Of a DNA stretch of 64,000 bases, positions 17,489 to 25,626 are shown piece after piece; the stretch's first letter is position 1; the number at the start of each line of letters is the position of its first letter. Source of the stretch: Telmatobacter sp. DSM 110680 (GTDB lineage Bacteria; Acidobacteriota; Terriglobia; Terriglobales; Acidobacteriaceae); the NCBI RefSeq assembly GCF_039994875.1, contig NZ_CP121196.1, positions 2,790,001 to 2,854,000 on the forward strand, read 5' to 3'. The notes beneath the pieces are model-generated. The model was not told the DNA's origin. It ran no database searches and was given only the letters and a program-made list of their open reading frames with translations. The position numbers and the translations under genes were made by a program.

Positions 17489-18592
17489 ATGAACAAGCTC
17501 GTGATTGCCAACTTGCTCCACCGTCCTCTCCGCTCCTTGATCAGCATTACCGCCGTAGCGATTGAAGTCGTGATGATCCTGTCGATCGTCGCTATTTTCA
17601 TGGGAATGCTGGACAGTCAAAAGGAACGCACCAATGGTATTGGTGCCGACGTGGTGGTTATGCCTTCAAACGCCAGCATGATAGCCGGAGTTGGCGGCGC
17701 TCCAATGTCAGCTAAACTTGCGGGGTTTCTCGCGGGTTTGCCACATGTAACCGTTGCGGCACCAGTGATCACGGACTTCAATATGTCGAGCGCCGTTGAA
17801 ATCCTTTATGGGATTGATTACAAGAGTTACGACGCGCTCAGGCCCTTCGTATTTCTTTCCGGAGGGCCGTTTCAGACACCCGACGATGTGATTATCGACG
17901 ATATCTACGCACGTTCCGGCAAGGGGTACCGCGTCGGAGACACGATGTCTATCAAGAACCACACATTCCGCGTATGCGGGATCGTCGAGAACGGGAAGGG
18001 CGGCCGCAGGCTGGTGCCCATCGACACGCTTGGCGGCCTTATTGGCTCCGAGGGCAAAGCATCCGTCATCTATTTGAAGAGTGACAGCCCAGCAAACGAC
18101 AACCTGATCATGGAAGAGGTCCACGGCACAAAGGGTCTTGCAAACTACAGAGTGCAGACGATGGAAGACCTGGTTTCGCAGTACACTCCCTCAAGATTTC
18201 CGGGATTTGATATCGCTCTCGATGTCGTTATCTCAATCGCCGTCATTGTTGGTTTCCTTGTGATCTTTCAATCGATGTACACCGCGGTACTTGAGCGAAC
18301 ACGCGAGATTGGCATTCTTAAATCACTGGGCTCATCCAAAGCGACGATCGTCAGCGTTGTGCTTCGCGAAACTGCGCTATTGGCTACAGCCGGAGTTGTC
18401 CTGGGCATTGCCGCAACATACGGTGTACGAGCGCTGCTGCACATAAAGTTCTCGACCTTTGCTTTCGAACTGACGGCCGGCTGGATGGGTCGGGGTATTC
18501 TGATCGCCTTTGCGGGTGCGATCTTTGGGGCCCTCTATCCGGCATGGATGGCGGCGCGCAAAGATCCAATCGACGCGCTGGCATACGAGTAG
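17489..18592 (+). CDS. FtsX/MacB-type ABC transporter permease
   Basis: The 367-residue membrane protein has an N-terminal membrane segment (SLISITAVAIEVVMILSIVAIF), a periplasmic domain of about 200 residues, and three C-terminal membrane segments. The FtsX signature is present (TREIGILKSLGSSKATIVSVVLRETALLATAG, then AGAIFGALYPAWMAARKDPIDAL). Such permeases pair with a LolD/MacB-type ATPase for lipoprotein, lipid or peptide export, or act as mechanotransmitters. No ATPase gene is adjacent. Two very short frames with a plausible ribosome-binding site (17393-17440 and 17437-17484, overlapping as ATGA) precede it and could be translational couplers, but this is speculative. Confidence 0.9.
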   Translation: MNKLVIANLLHRPLRSLISITAVAIEVVMILSIVAIFMGMLDSQKERTNGIGADVVVMPSNASMIAGVGGAPMSAKLAGFLAGLPHVTVAAPVITDFNMSSAVEILYGIDYKSYDALRPFVFLSGGPFQTPDDVIIDDIYARSGKGYRVGDTMSIKNHTFRVCGIVENGKGGRRLVPIDTLGGLIGSEGKASVIYLKSDSPANDNLIMEEVHGTKGLANYRVQTMEDLVSQYTPSRFPGFDIALDVVISIAVIVGFLVIFQSMYTAVLERTREIGILKSLGSSKATIVSVVLRETALLATAGVVLGIAATYGVRALLHIKFSTFAFELTAGWMGRGILIAFAGAIFGALYPAWMAARKDPIDALAYE

Positions 18593-18719
18593 TATTCAAC
18601 TCGAGAATTCAAACGTCGGAACGCCTCTTGCAATCAAGATCGCGAGGCGCGCGCTATACTTTCCAGATTCCCCCGTAACAGATTGATTCAGATCTTCTGC
18701 AACAGCGGAGTTAGATCGA

Positions 18720-20384
18720 TTGGCAATTGCGTCCAAGCGTTGGTTCTACGCGGTATGGGTAGTGGGAATCGGCGCATTTGCTGTGCTTCACGCATTGAAC
18801 CTCACGGCTGATTTTCCCAACCACACACCTCTTCACATCGACTGGGCTAAGTACACCGATGAAGGCTGGTATGGGAACGCGGCGATTCGCGCACATCTCT
18901 TTGGGCGCTGGTATTTCCCGGGGGACTTCAATCCAGCGCCTGCTGTTCCGGTATGGCCGTTTCTAGAGTGGATACTCTTCTTCTTTACCGGCGTTTCCAT
19001 TGCGGCGGCGCGAGCCCTGGCGGTAGCGTTCTTCTTTGCCAATCTGGTTCTTACGTACACACTTCTGAGGCCGCGTGGACCGCGGTGGATGGCGTTGCTG
19101 GCGCTAAGCTTGATGGTGACCAGTTCGTTTCTGTATTGCTTCAGCCGGTTAGCGATTCTTGAGCCGATGCTCACTGCATTTCTGCTCACGGCACTCAATC
19201 TCGCTGTGCGCCTGCCACGCATGAAAAGGCCGATGGTCGCCTCAGCAATCGTTGGAGTGCTCTTTACGCTGATGATGCTGACCAAGACGACAGCGATCTT
19301 TCTCCTCCCGGCAATTGGGTGGGCTTTCTTCGCTGCGTTTAGGGCTACCGGTGATGAACGCATCTCAAGCGCATCTGATCAAGACCCATCCCGCCTTCAC
19401 GCGTGGTTTGATCCCCGCGCCATACGTTGCGCCGCGGTGGCCCTGGCAACCTTTGCTGTGACATTTGGCGCATGGATGGCGCTGGTGGTGACGCTGGGCT
19501 ACTTCGCCGATTACAAATACCTGCTTTTTATCAACAAATATATAAAGCCCACCGAGTTCTATTGGCCGCTTCTGAGTTTCTGGTGGTCTTTGCGGGGCTT
19601 AATCTGGGTCGATCAGATTCTGATTCCGCTCTGTGAAGTTCTGATTGGCGCCGCACTGGTCGCTGCTGTTTTCTTGCGAAAGCAGAACGGCTGGGGCAAG
19701 CGGCTTTTGCTCGATCCTATATTTGGTGCTTCGATTCTGGCTGCTGGGGGGTACATCCTCTTCATGACTTATCAGAATCATCCGCAACCGCGCTATTTCG
19801 CACTGGTAGCCGTGTTCTGTTTCGTGATCATCGCGATGGCGACGGAAGCGATGGTTTCAGCAGCAGGGATAATGCGCCTGCTAGGGTGGGGAGCTGTTGC
19901 GGTGACTGCGATGGCCATCGTGTTGAATGGACTTCAGACAGCGAGTTATGCGGCGCATCCTGAGTACACCTTTGTGAATGCGGCGCTACAGCTGACCGCA
20001 TATATCGATCAACATCCCAATGGAAACCGGATTCTAGTCTCGATCAGCGGCGACGAAATATCTCTCGTGTCGCATGTAGAGGCATTATGCGATGACTTCG
20101 GAACGTTGAGCCCCGCGTTTCCTGACCTTCCGACTAAGATGGCAGTTTATAAGCCGGGCTGGTGGGCGACGTGGAATGACATCGACCTCGGAACATTGGA
20201 AGATATCCACACGCATTATTCGCTGGAGCAGGTGGCAGCGTTCAAGGCATTCGACGACCCGGAACGCAACACTTTAGTGCTTTTCAAACTGCATCCGCTG
20301 CCTGGAGGTCAAGTGCGTCTGATCGAAGGAACCAACCTGCAGCAGCAGCTTCCCGGCGACAAAATCGATATTCCGCTACAGTAG
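18720..20384 (+). CDS. GT39/ArnT-like membrane glycosyltransferase
   Basis: The 554-residue polytopic protein has about ten hydrophobic segments. After the first comes the acidic motif YTDEGWYGNAAI, which matches the Asp/Glu pair in the first extracytoplasmic loop of GT39/PMT- and ArnT-type transferases using polyprenyl-phosphate sugars. A soluble C-terminal region of about 120 residues faces the periplasm. The TTG at 18720 follows a GGAG and gives MAIASKRWFYAVW. It may glycosylate lipid A, proteins or envelope polymers; the acceptor is unknown. It converges with the HTH-TOBE gene only 31 bp away. Confidence 0.85.
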   Translation: MAIASKRWFYAVWVVGIGAFAVLHALNLTADFPNHTPLHIDWAKYTDEGWYGNAAIRAHLFGRWYFPGDFNPAPAVPVWPFLEWILFFFTGVSIAAARALAVAFFFANLVLTYTLLRPRGPRWMALLALSLMVTSSFLYCFSRLAILEPMLTAFLLTALNLAVRLPRMKRPMVASAIVGVLFTLMMLTKTTAIFLLPAIGWAFFAAFRATGDERISSASDQDPSRLHAWFDPRAIRCAAVALATFAVTFGAWMALVVTLGYFADYKYLLFINKYIKPTEFYWPLLSFWWSLRGLIWVDQILIPLCEVLIGAALVAAVFLRKQNGWGKRLLLDPIFGASILAAGGYILFMTYQNHPQPRYFALVAVFCFVIIAMATEAMVSAAGIMRLLGWGAVAVTAMAIVLNGLQTASYAAHPEYTFVNAALQLTAYIDQHPNGNRILVSISGDEISLVSHVEALCDDFGTLSPAFPDLPTKMAVYKPGWWATWNDIDLGTLEDIHTHYSLEQVAAFKAFDDPERNTLVLFKLHPLPGGQVRLIEGTNLQQQLPGDKIDIPLQ

Positions 20385-20415
20385 CTGGATTTCATGACAG
20401 CTCATGGTTCCCGTC

Positions 20416-20808
20416 TTAGGTTTTTCCAATCATCACTTCGGTTGCCTTGATAAGAGCGATTGCGGATTCGCCTGGTTTCAGGTCGAGTTCTCGTACCGCA
20501 TCGGCGGTGATGATGGCGGTGATGCGCTGTTCGCCGATGGCGAGCACCACTTTGGCGAGCAGGCCATCCACCGTGACTTCAACAATGGTGCCCGCTAACT
20601 GGTTGCGACCGCTTATGCGCGCGGATCCGGTATGCGCAGTGCCATTGGGCAGAAATTCCTGCAGCGCGCTGACGGGAATGCGATGGTGGCCGCCGGGAGT
20701 CTTGATGGTCTGGATGCGACCCGCGAGGATCCAGTGCTTGAGCGCCGGGTAACTGATGCCAAGTTTTTCGGCTGCCTGTCGGGGAGTCAAAAGGTTAGAC
20801 GAACTCAT
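20416..20808 (-). CDS. HTH-TOBE domain regulator (molybdate-type)
   Basis: The protein has about 130 residues. The N-terminal part is an excisionase/MerR-like helix-turn-helix (LLTPRQAAEKLGISYPALKH, then GGHHRIPVSALQEFL). The C-terminal part is a TOBE/Mop domain (NQLAGTIVEVTVDGLLAKVVL ... ITADAVRELDLKPGESAIALIKATEVMI), the small oxyanion-binding fold found in ModE and molybdopterin-binding proteins. It is probably a one-component regulator responding to molybdate or a similar oxyanion. The frame is open from 20844, but MSSSNLLTPRQ at 20808 is the natural start. A GGAGT/ACTCC dyad sits directly upstream. No molybdate transporter is adjacent. Confidence 0.85.
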   Translation of the reverse strand: MSSSNLLTPRQAAEKLGISYPALKHWILAGRIQTIKTPGGHHRIPVSALQEFLPNGTAHTGSARISGRNQLAGTIVEVTVDGLLAKVVLAIGEQRITAIITADAVRELDLKPGESAIALIKATEVMIGKT

Positions 20809-20809
20809 G

Positions 20810-20827
20810 GAGTATTGATAGACTCCT
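20810..20827. promoter_or_regulatory. Inverted repeat at the HTH-TOBE start
   Basis: GGAGT and ACTCC form 5-bp arms around an 8-nt centre immediately upstream of the ATG at 20808, and the dyad includes the only ribosome-binding-like AGGAG. It could be an operator for autoregulation or an RNA hairpin that masks translation initiation. Confidence 0.35.
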
Positions 20828-20858
20828 GCCCGCACTATCGACAAGGGGTTGTTTTAAT

Positions 20859-20876
20859 CCGGACTAAACTGTCTGG
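20859..20876. promoter_or_regulatory. Second dyad in the HTH-TOBE/hppA divergent region
   Basis: CCGGAC and GTCTGG (one mismatch) flank a 6-nt A/T-rich centre, in the layout of a bacterial operator. It lies between the divergent HTH-TOBE and hppA genes. The assignment is pattern-based only. Confidence 0.3.
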
Positions 20877-21082
20877 TTTTTTCCCAATAGAAATGCGCTC
20901 CCCAACCATGTGACTGCAATCACTCGACAGCGTTTGACACGGATGATAGGCTTCCGGGTGACTTTGAGCCGGGACTCTTGCGGGTCGCTATTTTCCTGCG
21001 GGGGTGGCTAACCGAAGGTCGTTGGGTCGCGACCGTCGGAGTGCCTGCGAGACGGCAATCAAAAATTCACATTGGAGGACTT

Positions 21083-23635
21083 GTGACAGCACAAGACTGG
21101 GTGTACTTCCTTCCGGCCGTGAGCATTTTATCGCTCGTGGCCTTTTTCTTCGCGCGTCAAGTAATTGGCTCATCGTTCAGCATGCCAGTATTTCTGAAAA
21201 GGCGGTACAAGGCCGTCGTAGCCCTTCTGTGTATGGCGCTGCCCGCGTTTGCCTATGGGCAACCGGAACACGCGGGCGGGGGCGAAGCTAACCTCGTATT
21301 GCCCGATTTGTCGACGGTACAATTTTTCGGCATGAATGGCCACGCACTGCTGATGATCGGACTGTTGTTCTGCGTTGGCGGCCTGTTGTTTGGCCTCGCC
21401 ATCTTTGTGCAGTTGAAGAACGCGCCGGTTCATCGCAGCATGCTCGAGATCTCCGAACTGATCTACGAAACATGCAAGACCTATCTGATCACCCAGGGCA
21501 AGTTCATCATGCTGCTTTGGGTTTTCATCGCAGTCATCATTTCCATGTACTTCGGATGGCTGGCGCCGGTTCCCGGAAAATCGATCGCCGTCACATTGCC
21601 TATCATCCTGCTGTTTTCGCTTGTGGGCATCGCCGGCAGCTATGGCGTGGCGTGGTTCGGAATTCGCGTGAACACCTTCGCCAACTCCCGTACTGCGTTT
21701 GCCGGATTGCGCGGCAAACCGTATCCGATCATGGCGATTCCGCTGAAGGCCGGCATGAGCATCGGTATGTTGCTGATCTCGGTCGAACTGCTCATCATGC
21801 TCTTCATTCTTCTCTTCATTCCGCGTGATTACGCAGGGCCCTGCTTCATAGGATTTGCGATCGGGGAATCGCTGGGCGCGGCAGCATTGCGTATCGCCGG
21901 CGGCATCTTCACGAAGATCGCCGATATCGGCGCCGACCTGATGAAGATCGTATTCAAGATCAAGGAAGATGATGCCCGCAACCCGGGAGTCATCGCAGAC
22001 TGCACCGGCGATAACGCGGGCGATTCCGTTGGCCCAAGCGCCGATGGATTTGAAACCTACGGCGTGACCGGCGTCGCTCTCATTACCTTTATCCTGTTGG
22101 CCGTCAAGGACCCAACGATTCAGGCACAACTGCTGGTTTGGATCTTCGTGATGCGCGTTGGGATGCTCCTTTCAAGCGCGGGAGCATACTTCCTGAACAC
22201 AGCCATCGCCCGCGCGAAGTACAAAGACTCCGACGAAATGGACTTTGAGGCTCCACTGACTTCGCTGGTATGGATCACGTCAGTTGTTTCCATCATCCTC
22301 ACCTACATCGTTTCGTACCTCATGCTCCCCACCCTGGGCGACGGAACGCTCTGGTGGAAGCTGGCTTCGATCATCTCGTGCGGAACCCTGGCGGGGGCGC
22401 TCATACCCGAATTGGTGAAGGTCTTCACTTCAACCAAGTCCACTCATGTCAAGGAAGTCGTCAAATCGGCTCAGGAAGGCGGAGCTTCCCTGGGAATCCT
22501 GTCGGGATTCGTGGCGGGTAATTTCTCAGCCTATTGGCTCGGGCTTAGCATGGTCGCACTTATGGGACTGGGCTACTACTTCAGCATGGGCATACCTGAT
22601 CTGCAGAACAACCCTGCGGGCATGATGCTGGCTCCAGCCGTCTTCGCTTTTGGCCTCGTGGCCTTCGGCTTCCTCGGCATGGGTCCCGTCACTATCGCCG
22701 TCGATTCCTACGGACCGGTGACCGACAATGCGCAGTCTGTTTATGAGCTTTCGCTGATCGAAGATGTTCCCAACATCCAGGCTGAGTTGAAGAAGGATTT
22801 CAACATCGATGCGAAGTTCGAGCGCTGTAAACACCTGCTCGAAGCCAACGATGGAGCAGGAAACACGTTCAAGGCAACGGCGAAGCCAGTGCTTATCGGT
22901 ACAGCTGTGGTGGGCGCAACAACCATGACGTTCTCGATCATCATGGCTCTGACTCACGGACTGACAGACAACGTGGCGAAACTCTCCCTACTGCACGCGC
23001 CGTTCATGCTGGGCTTGATTTGCGGTGGAGCGGTGATCTTCTGGTTCGCAGGTGCTTCGACGCAGGCGGTCTCCACTGGCGCCTATCGGGCGGTTGAGTT
23101 CATTAAGGCGAATATCCACCTGGAGGGCGCGGAGAAGGCATCCGTGACTGACAGCAAGAAAGTGGTAGAAATCTGTACGAAGTACGCGCAGAAGGGCATG
23201 TTCAATATCTTTCTCGCCGTCTTCTTCTCCACTCTCGCATTCGCGTTTATGGAACCATTCTTATTCATTGGCTATCTGTTCTCGATTGCAATCTTCGGTC
23301 TCTACGAGGCGATCTTCATGGCAAATGCCGGTGGCGCTTGGGACAATGCCAAGAAAATTGTAGAGGTCGACATGAAGCAGAAGGGGACACCACTCCACGA
23401 TGCAACCGTGATCGGAGACACCGTCGGCGATCCGTTCAAAGACACCTCGTCCGTGGCAATGAATCCGATCATCAAATTCACGACGTTGTTCGGATTACTT
23501 GCGGTGGAACTTGCAGTGACCCTCAGTGGGAATAACCCGATGCTGACGCACATACTCGCGGTGGCATTCTTCCTGGTGTCGGTGTTCTTCGTGCACAAAT
23601 CGTTCTATGGAATGAGAATTGAGTCAAAAGGGTAG
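21083..23635 (+). CDS. hppA: Membrane-bound ion-translocating pyrophosphatase
   Basis: This integral membrane pump couples pyrophosphate hydrolysis to H+ (or Na+) export. The protein has about 850 residues and many membrane segments. The catalytic loops are visible: DCTGDNAGDSVGPSADGFET, where the usual [20 protein letters not shown] is partly altered, and the C-terminal GDTVGDPFKDTS. GNTFKAT carries Lys where K+-dependent enzymes have Ala, which points to the K+-independent subclass. An extra hydrophobic N-terminus makes it longer than typical 650-770 residue members. The frame opens at 20978, but the GTG at 21083 follows GGAGG. A strong terminator follows. Confidence 0.93.
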   Translation: MTAQDWVYFLPAVSILSLVAFFFARQVIGSSFSMPVFLKRRYKAVVALLCMALPAFAYGQPEHAGGGEANLVLPDLSTVQFFGMNGHALLMIGLLFCVGGLLFGLAIFVQLKNAPVHRSMLEISELIYETCKTYLITQGKFIMLLWVFIAVIISMYFGWLAPVPGKSIAVTLPIILLFSLVGIAGSYGVAWFGIRVNTFANSRTAFAGLRGKPYPIMAIPLKAGMSIGMLLISVELLIMLFILLFIPRDYAGPCFIGFAIGESLGAAALRIAGGIFTKIADIGADLMKIVFKIKEDDARNPGVIADCTGDNAGDSVGPSADGFETYGVTGVALITFILLAVKDPTIQAQLLVWIFVMRVGMLLSSAGAYFLNTAIARAKYKDSDEMDFEAPLTSLVWITSVVSIILTYIVSYLMLPTLGDGTLWWKLASIISCGTLAGALIPELVKVFTSTKSTHVKEVVKSAQEGGASLGILSGFVAGNFSAYWLGLSMVALMGLGYYFSMGIPDLQNNPAGMMLAPAVFAFGLVAFGFLGMGPVTIAVDSYGPVTDNAQSVYELSLIEDVPNIQAELKKDFNIDAKFERCKHLLEANDGAGNTFKATAKPVLIGTAVVGATTMTFSIIMALTHGLTDNVAKLSLLHAPFMLGLICGGAVIFWFAGASTQAVSTGAYRAVEFIKANIHLEGAEKASVTDSKKVVEICTKYAQKGMFNIFLAVFFSTLAFAFMEPFLFIGYLFSIAIFGLYEAIFMANAGGAWDNAKKIVEVDMKQKGTPLHDATVIGDTVGDPFKDTSSVAMNPIIKFTTLFGLLAVELAVTLSGNNPMLTHILAVAFFLVSVFFVHKSFYGMRIESKG

Positions 23636-23661
23636 GAACAATTTCCTGTTGTCGCATACAG

Positions 23662-23693
23662 AAAAACGCCGTCCGAAATTGGGCGGCGTTTTT
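23662..23693 (+). terminator. Intrinsic terminator after hppA
   Basis: AAAAACGCCGTCC pairs with GGGCGGCGTTTTT (one G-U) around a 6-nt loop, giving T-runs on both strands. It can serve hppA and also the convergent oxidoreductase gene. Confidence 0.9.
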
Positions 23694-23763
23694 CTTGAAT
23701 ATCGCTCGGTGAAGCTTCCGATCGTTTTGCGCTTACTCTATTTGCGCAATCTCCAGTTCGCGA

Positions 23764-24276
23764 TCAGCGATTCACGCTGACCTTGCCGTGTTCTCCCACG
23801 TCAACAGAACCCTTGGTAGCTGCCGCGGCAAGGTACTTGATGCTGCGAATGATTTTGCTGTCGTTCGCCTCCCAATACTCCGCCTCGGTAACATCCACGC
23901 GGAGCACTCGGATTTGAGGATCGCTTTCTCCCCCTGGAAACCATGCCTGGTACATCGGATTCCAGAGCTCGTGAATTTTCTGTTTGTCATGCGAGACATA
24001 GCCGTGACCCTTCACGGTGACGTAGCTGGCATTTCCAGGATCAGCGTAGATCAGCGAGACGTGGTCGTTGTCGGCGATTTCGCCCACTTTTCGAGAGTCA
24101 TGCGCGGTAAGAAACCAGACGCTCCCCTGAAATTCTGTTTTTTGTGTAGCCATGGGACGGCTGTCAATCGTGCCGTCAGGGGCGGCGGTTGTGAGCATCG
24201 CGAACCGTATCTCGGCGATCAAGTCTCCAAGCTTCTTCATTCCCTCAGCGCCCGTCAATTGCGCAGCTTCCGACAT
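23764..24276 (-). CDS. Pyridoxamine 5'-phosphate oxidase-like (general stress) protein
   Basis: The 170-residue protein has the split-barrel flavin-binding fold of the general stress protein 26 group. Recognisable segments are FAMLTTAAPDGTIDSRPMAT, VWFLTAHDSRKVGEI, VSLIYADPGNASYVTVKGHG and ELWNPMYQAWFPGGESDPQI. Relatives bind FMN, FAD or F420 and reduce small molecules. The frame opens at 24336, but the ATG at 24276 has the near-perfect GGAGGAAAC ribosome-binding site and is the real start. It is probably monocistronic. Confidence 0.9.
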   Translation of the reverse strand: MSEAAQLTGAEGMKKLGDLIAEIRFAMLTTAAPDGTIDSRPMATQKTEFQGSVWFLTAHDSRKVGEIADNDHVSLIYADPGNASYVTVKGHGYVSHDKQKIHELWNPMYQAWFPGGESDPQIRVLRVDVTEAEYWEANDSKIIRSIKYLAAAATKGSVDVGEHGKVSVNR

Positions 24277-24414
24277 GTTTCCTCCGTTTAGCAGGGTCGC
24301 CTTTGGCAAACTTGCTTGCGATCTCTGCAAAACCATCAGATGCGAGAAAGGAAATGAGGAGCGGCACGGAAAATGATCTTCGCGAACGCGATTTTCACGC
24401 AGCCAAAACTCAGA

Positions 24415-25089
24415 TCACGGGAGTTGCATCAGGCGGCTTTTCTGGCGACCTTCGCGGTCGAAATTGGCGGGATCGAGCCATGCCTCGAAGGCGGCTTTGC
24501 GTGCTGGCCATTCACTGTTCAGCATTGCAAACCATGCGGTATCGCGGTTCTGGCCTTTAATCACCATGTGCTGTCGGAAGATGCCTTCAAACGTGAATCC
24601 GAGCCGCGAAGCGGCGCGACGCGAGGGCTCATTATTGGCGTTGCACTTCCACTCGTAACGGCGGTAGCCCAGATCCTCGAAGACATGGCGCGCCATCAGG
24701 TACATTGCTTCGGTCGCGGCAATAGTGCGCTGCAGGGAAGGGGCAAGGAGGATGTTGCCGACCTCAATTACGCCGTTGGCCGGGTCCATGCGCATGTAGC
24801 TGGCGTAGCCCTCTGTACGGCCATTTGTTTTTGTCATCAATGCGAAGAAGACGGCGCTTGTGCTGAGTTGCTTTTCCGCGAGTGCGCGCCGCAGGGCGGC
24901 CTCGTTGGCATAGGGGCCATCTGCGAGGTAGGCCCACACTTCGTCGTGGCCGTGTACCGCCCGCCAGAGGTCAGCAGTGTGTCGTTCTGCATCCAATGGA
25001 TCGAGCGTTACGTGCCGGCCGTGAATAGGTAAGCGAGAGGGAATCTCGACGGGCTTCCAAACGGAAAGGTCTTCTGGGGGCAGATGCAC
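24415..25089 (-). CDS. RimJ/RimL-type GNAT N-acetyltransferase
   Basis: The 224-residue protein has the GNAT fold of the RimL subgroup: an N-terminal ligand segment (VTLDPLDAERHTADLWRAV), an acetyl-CoA-binding core around EVGNILLAPSLQRT, and RYEWKCNANNEPSRRAASRLGF, the classic Asn-x-x-Ser hallmark of the family. It transfers acetyl groups to a protein N-terminus or a small amine; the substrate is unknown. The start is a GTG at 25089 with no clear ribosome-binding site. Confidence 0.88.
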   Translation of the reverse strand: MHLPPEDLSVWKPVEIPSRLPIHGRHVTLDPLDAERHTADLWRAVHGHDEVWAYLADGPYANEAALRRALAEKQLSTSAVFFALMTKTNGRTEGYASYMRMDPANGVIEVGNILLAPSLQRTIAATEAMYLMARHVFEDLGYRRYEWKCNANNEPSRRAASRLGFTFEGIFRQHMVIKGQNRDTAWFAMLNSEWPARKAAFEAWLDPANFDREGRQKSRLMQLP

Positions 25090-25393
25090 GGATTCAGCCT
25101 ATCAGCCGTCAAAATCCAGCCGTTGGGGAGAGCCTTAAGAGTAACGTCCGCATTCTCCACATCGGGCCGGATTTCGCACAGGCGAATAGGCTAAATGCAC
25201 TGTTTCTGCGCCTTGTAAGGTGTCTTGTGCGCAAACTAGGCTTGTATCCGCGCACAGACAGTGCTGAACCCCGCATCTGCACTGGATTTGGGGCAAGTTA
25301 CTCCTTGAAAAAACCGTGGCCGGCGAGCCTTTTAGAGGTTTCCACAGGCTGAATGGCCGTATTTAGCAACCGGGTGCTCGATTTACCATCGAA
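25090..25393. other. Intergenic stretch upstream of the nrdJ control region
   Basis: About 300 bp lie between the divergent GNAT and nrdJ genes. I see no credible coding frame, RNA gene or repeat. The regulatory signals for nrdJ lie immediately downstream. Confidence 0.5.
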
Positions 25394-25439
25394 ATACAAG
25401 ATGTTGTGGTTTCCGGTTGACAGGCACCATAGACAGCGC
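25394..25439 (+). promoter_or_regulatory. NrdR-like boxes at the nrdJ promoter
   Basis: ATACAAGATGTTGTGG (25394-25409) matches 12 of 16 positions of the NrdR box consensus as I recall it and has perfect ACAA/TTGT arms. A weaker site (10 of 16) sits 30 bp further on at 25424-25439, in phase on the helix, as NrdR boxes usually come in pairs about three helical turns apart. NrdR represses ribonucleotide reductase genes when dATP is plentiful. No nrdR gene is in the window. Confidence 0.6.
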
Positions 25440-25445
25440 TATTTT
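25417..25445 (+). promoter_or_regulatory. Sigma-70 promoter of nrdJ
   Basis: A perfect -35 TTGACA (25417-25422) and TATTTT (25440-25445) are separated by exactly 17 bp. The strong NrdR-like box abuts the -35 upstream and the weak one fills the spacer, so repressor binding would block RNA polymerase. The predicted leader is about 175 nt and shows no cobalamin-riboswitch B12 box. Confidence 0.65.
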
Positions 25446-25626
25446 TGCATCTGCGGCTGTTAACAGACTGTAACCTTGAGCCCGAGTTCAGCCCGCATAA
25501 AACTGAAAAACCCGCGGATCAGCAAGCCCCCGTTTTTCCGTTCGCTGCAAGACTTAGCCCCCCAAATTTGGCTGCGTTAAGCCCCAGGGACAAGTATTCA
25601 AAGAAATCGCCAATGGAGAAGAACTG

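Noticed and set aside
21170..22129. 319-codon open frame opposite hppA
   Set aside because: Antisense to a conserved membrane protein; Asp/His/Gln-rich composition typical of shadows of hydrophobic genes.
25446..25626. Cobalamin riboswitch before nrdJ
   Set aside because: No B12 box and no four-way-junction-like pairing could be found in the leader.
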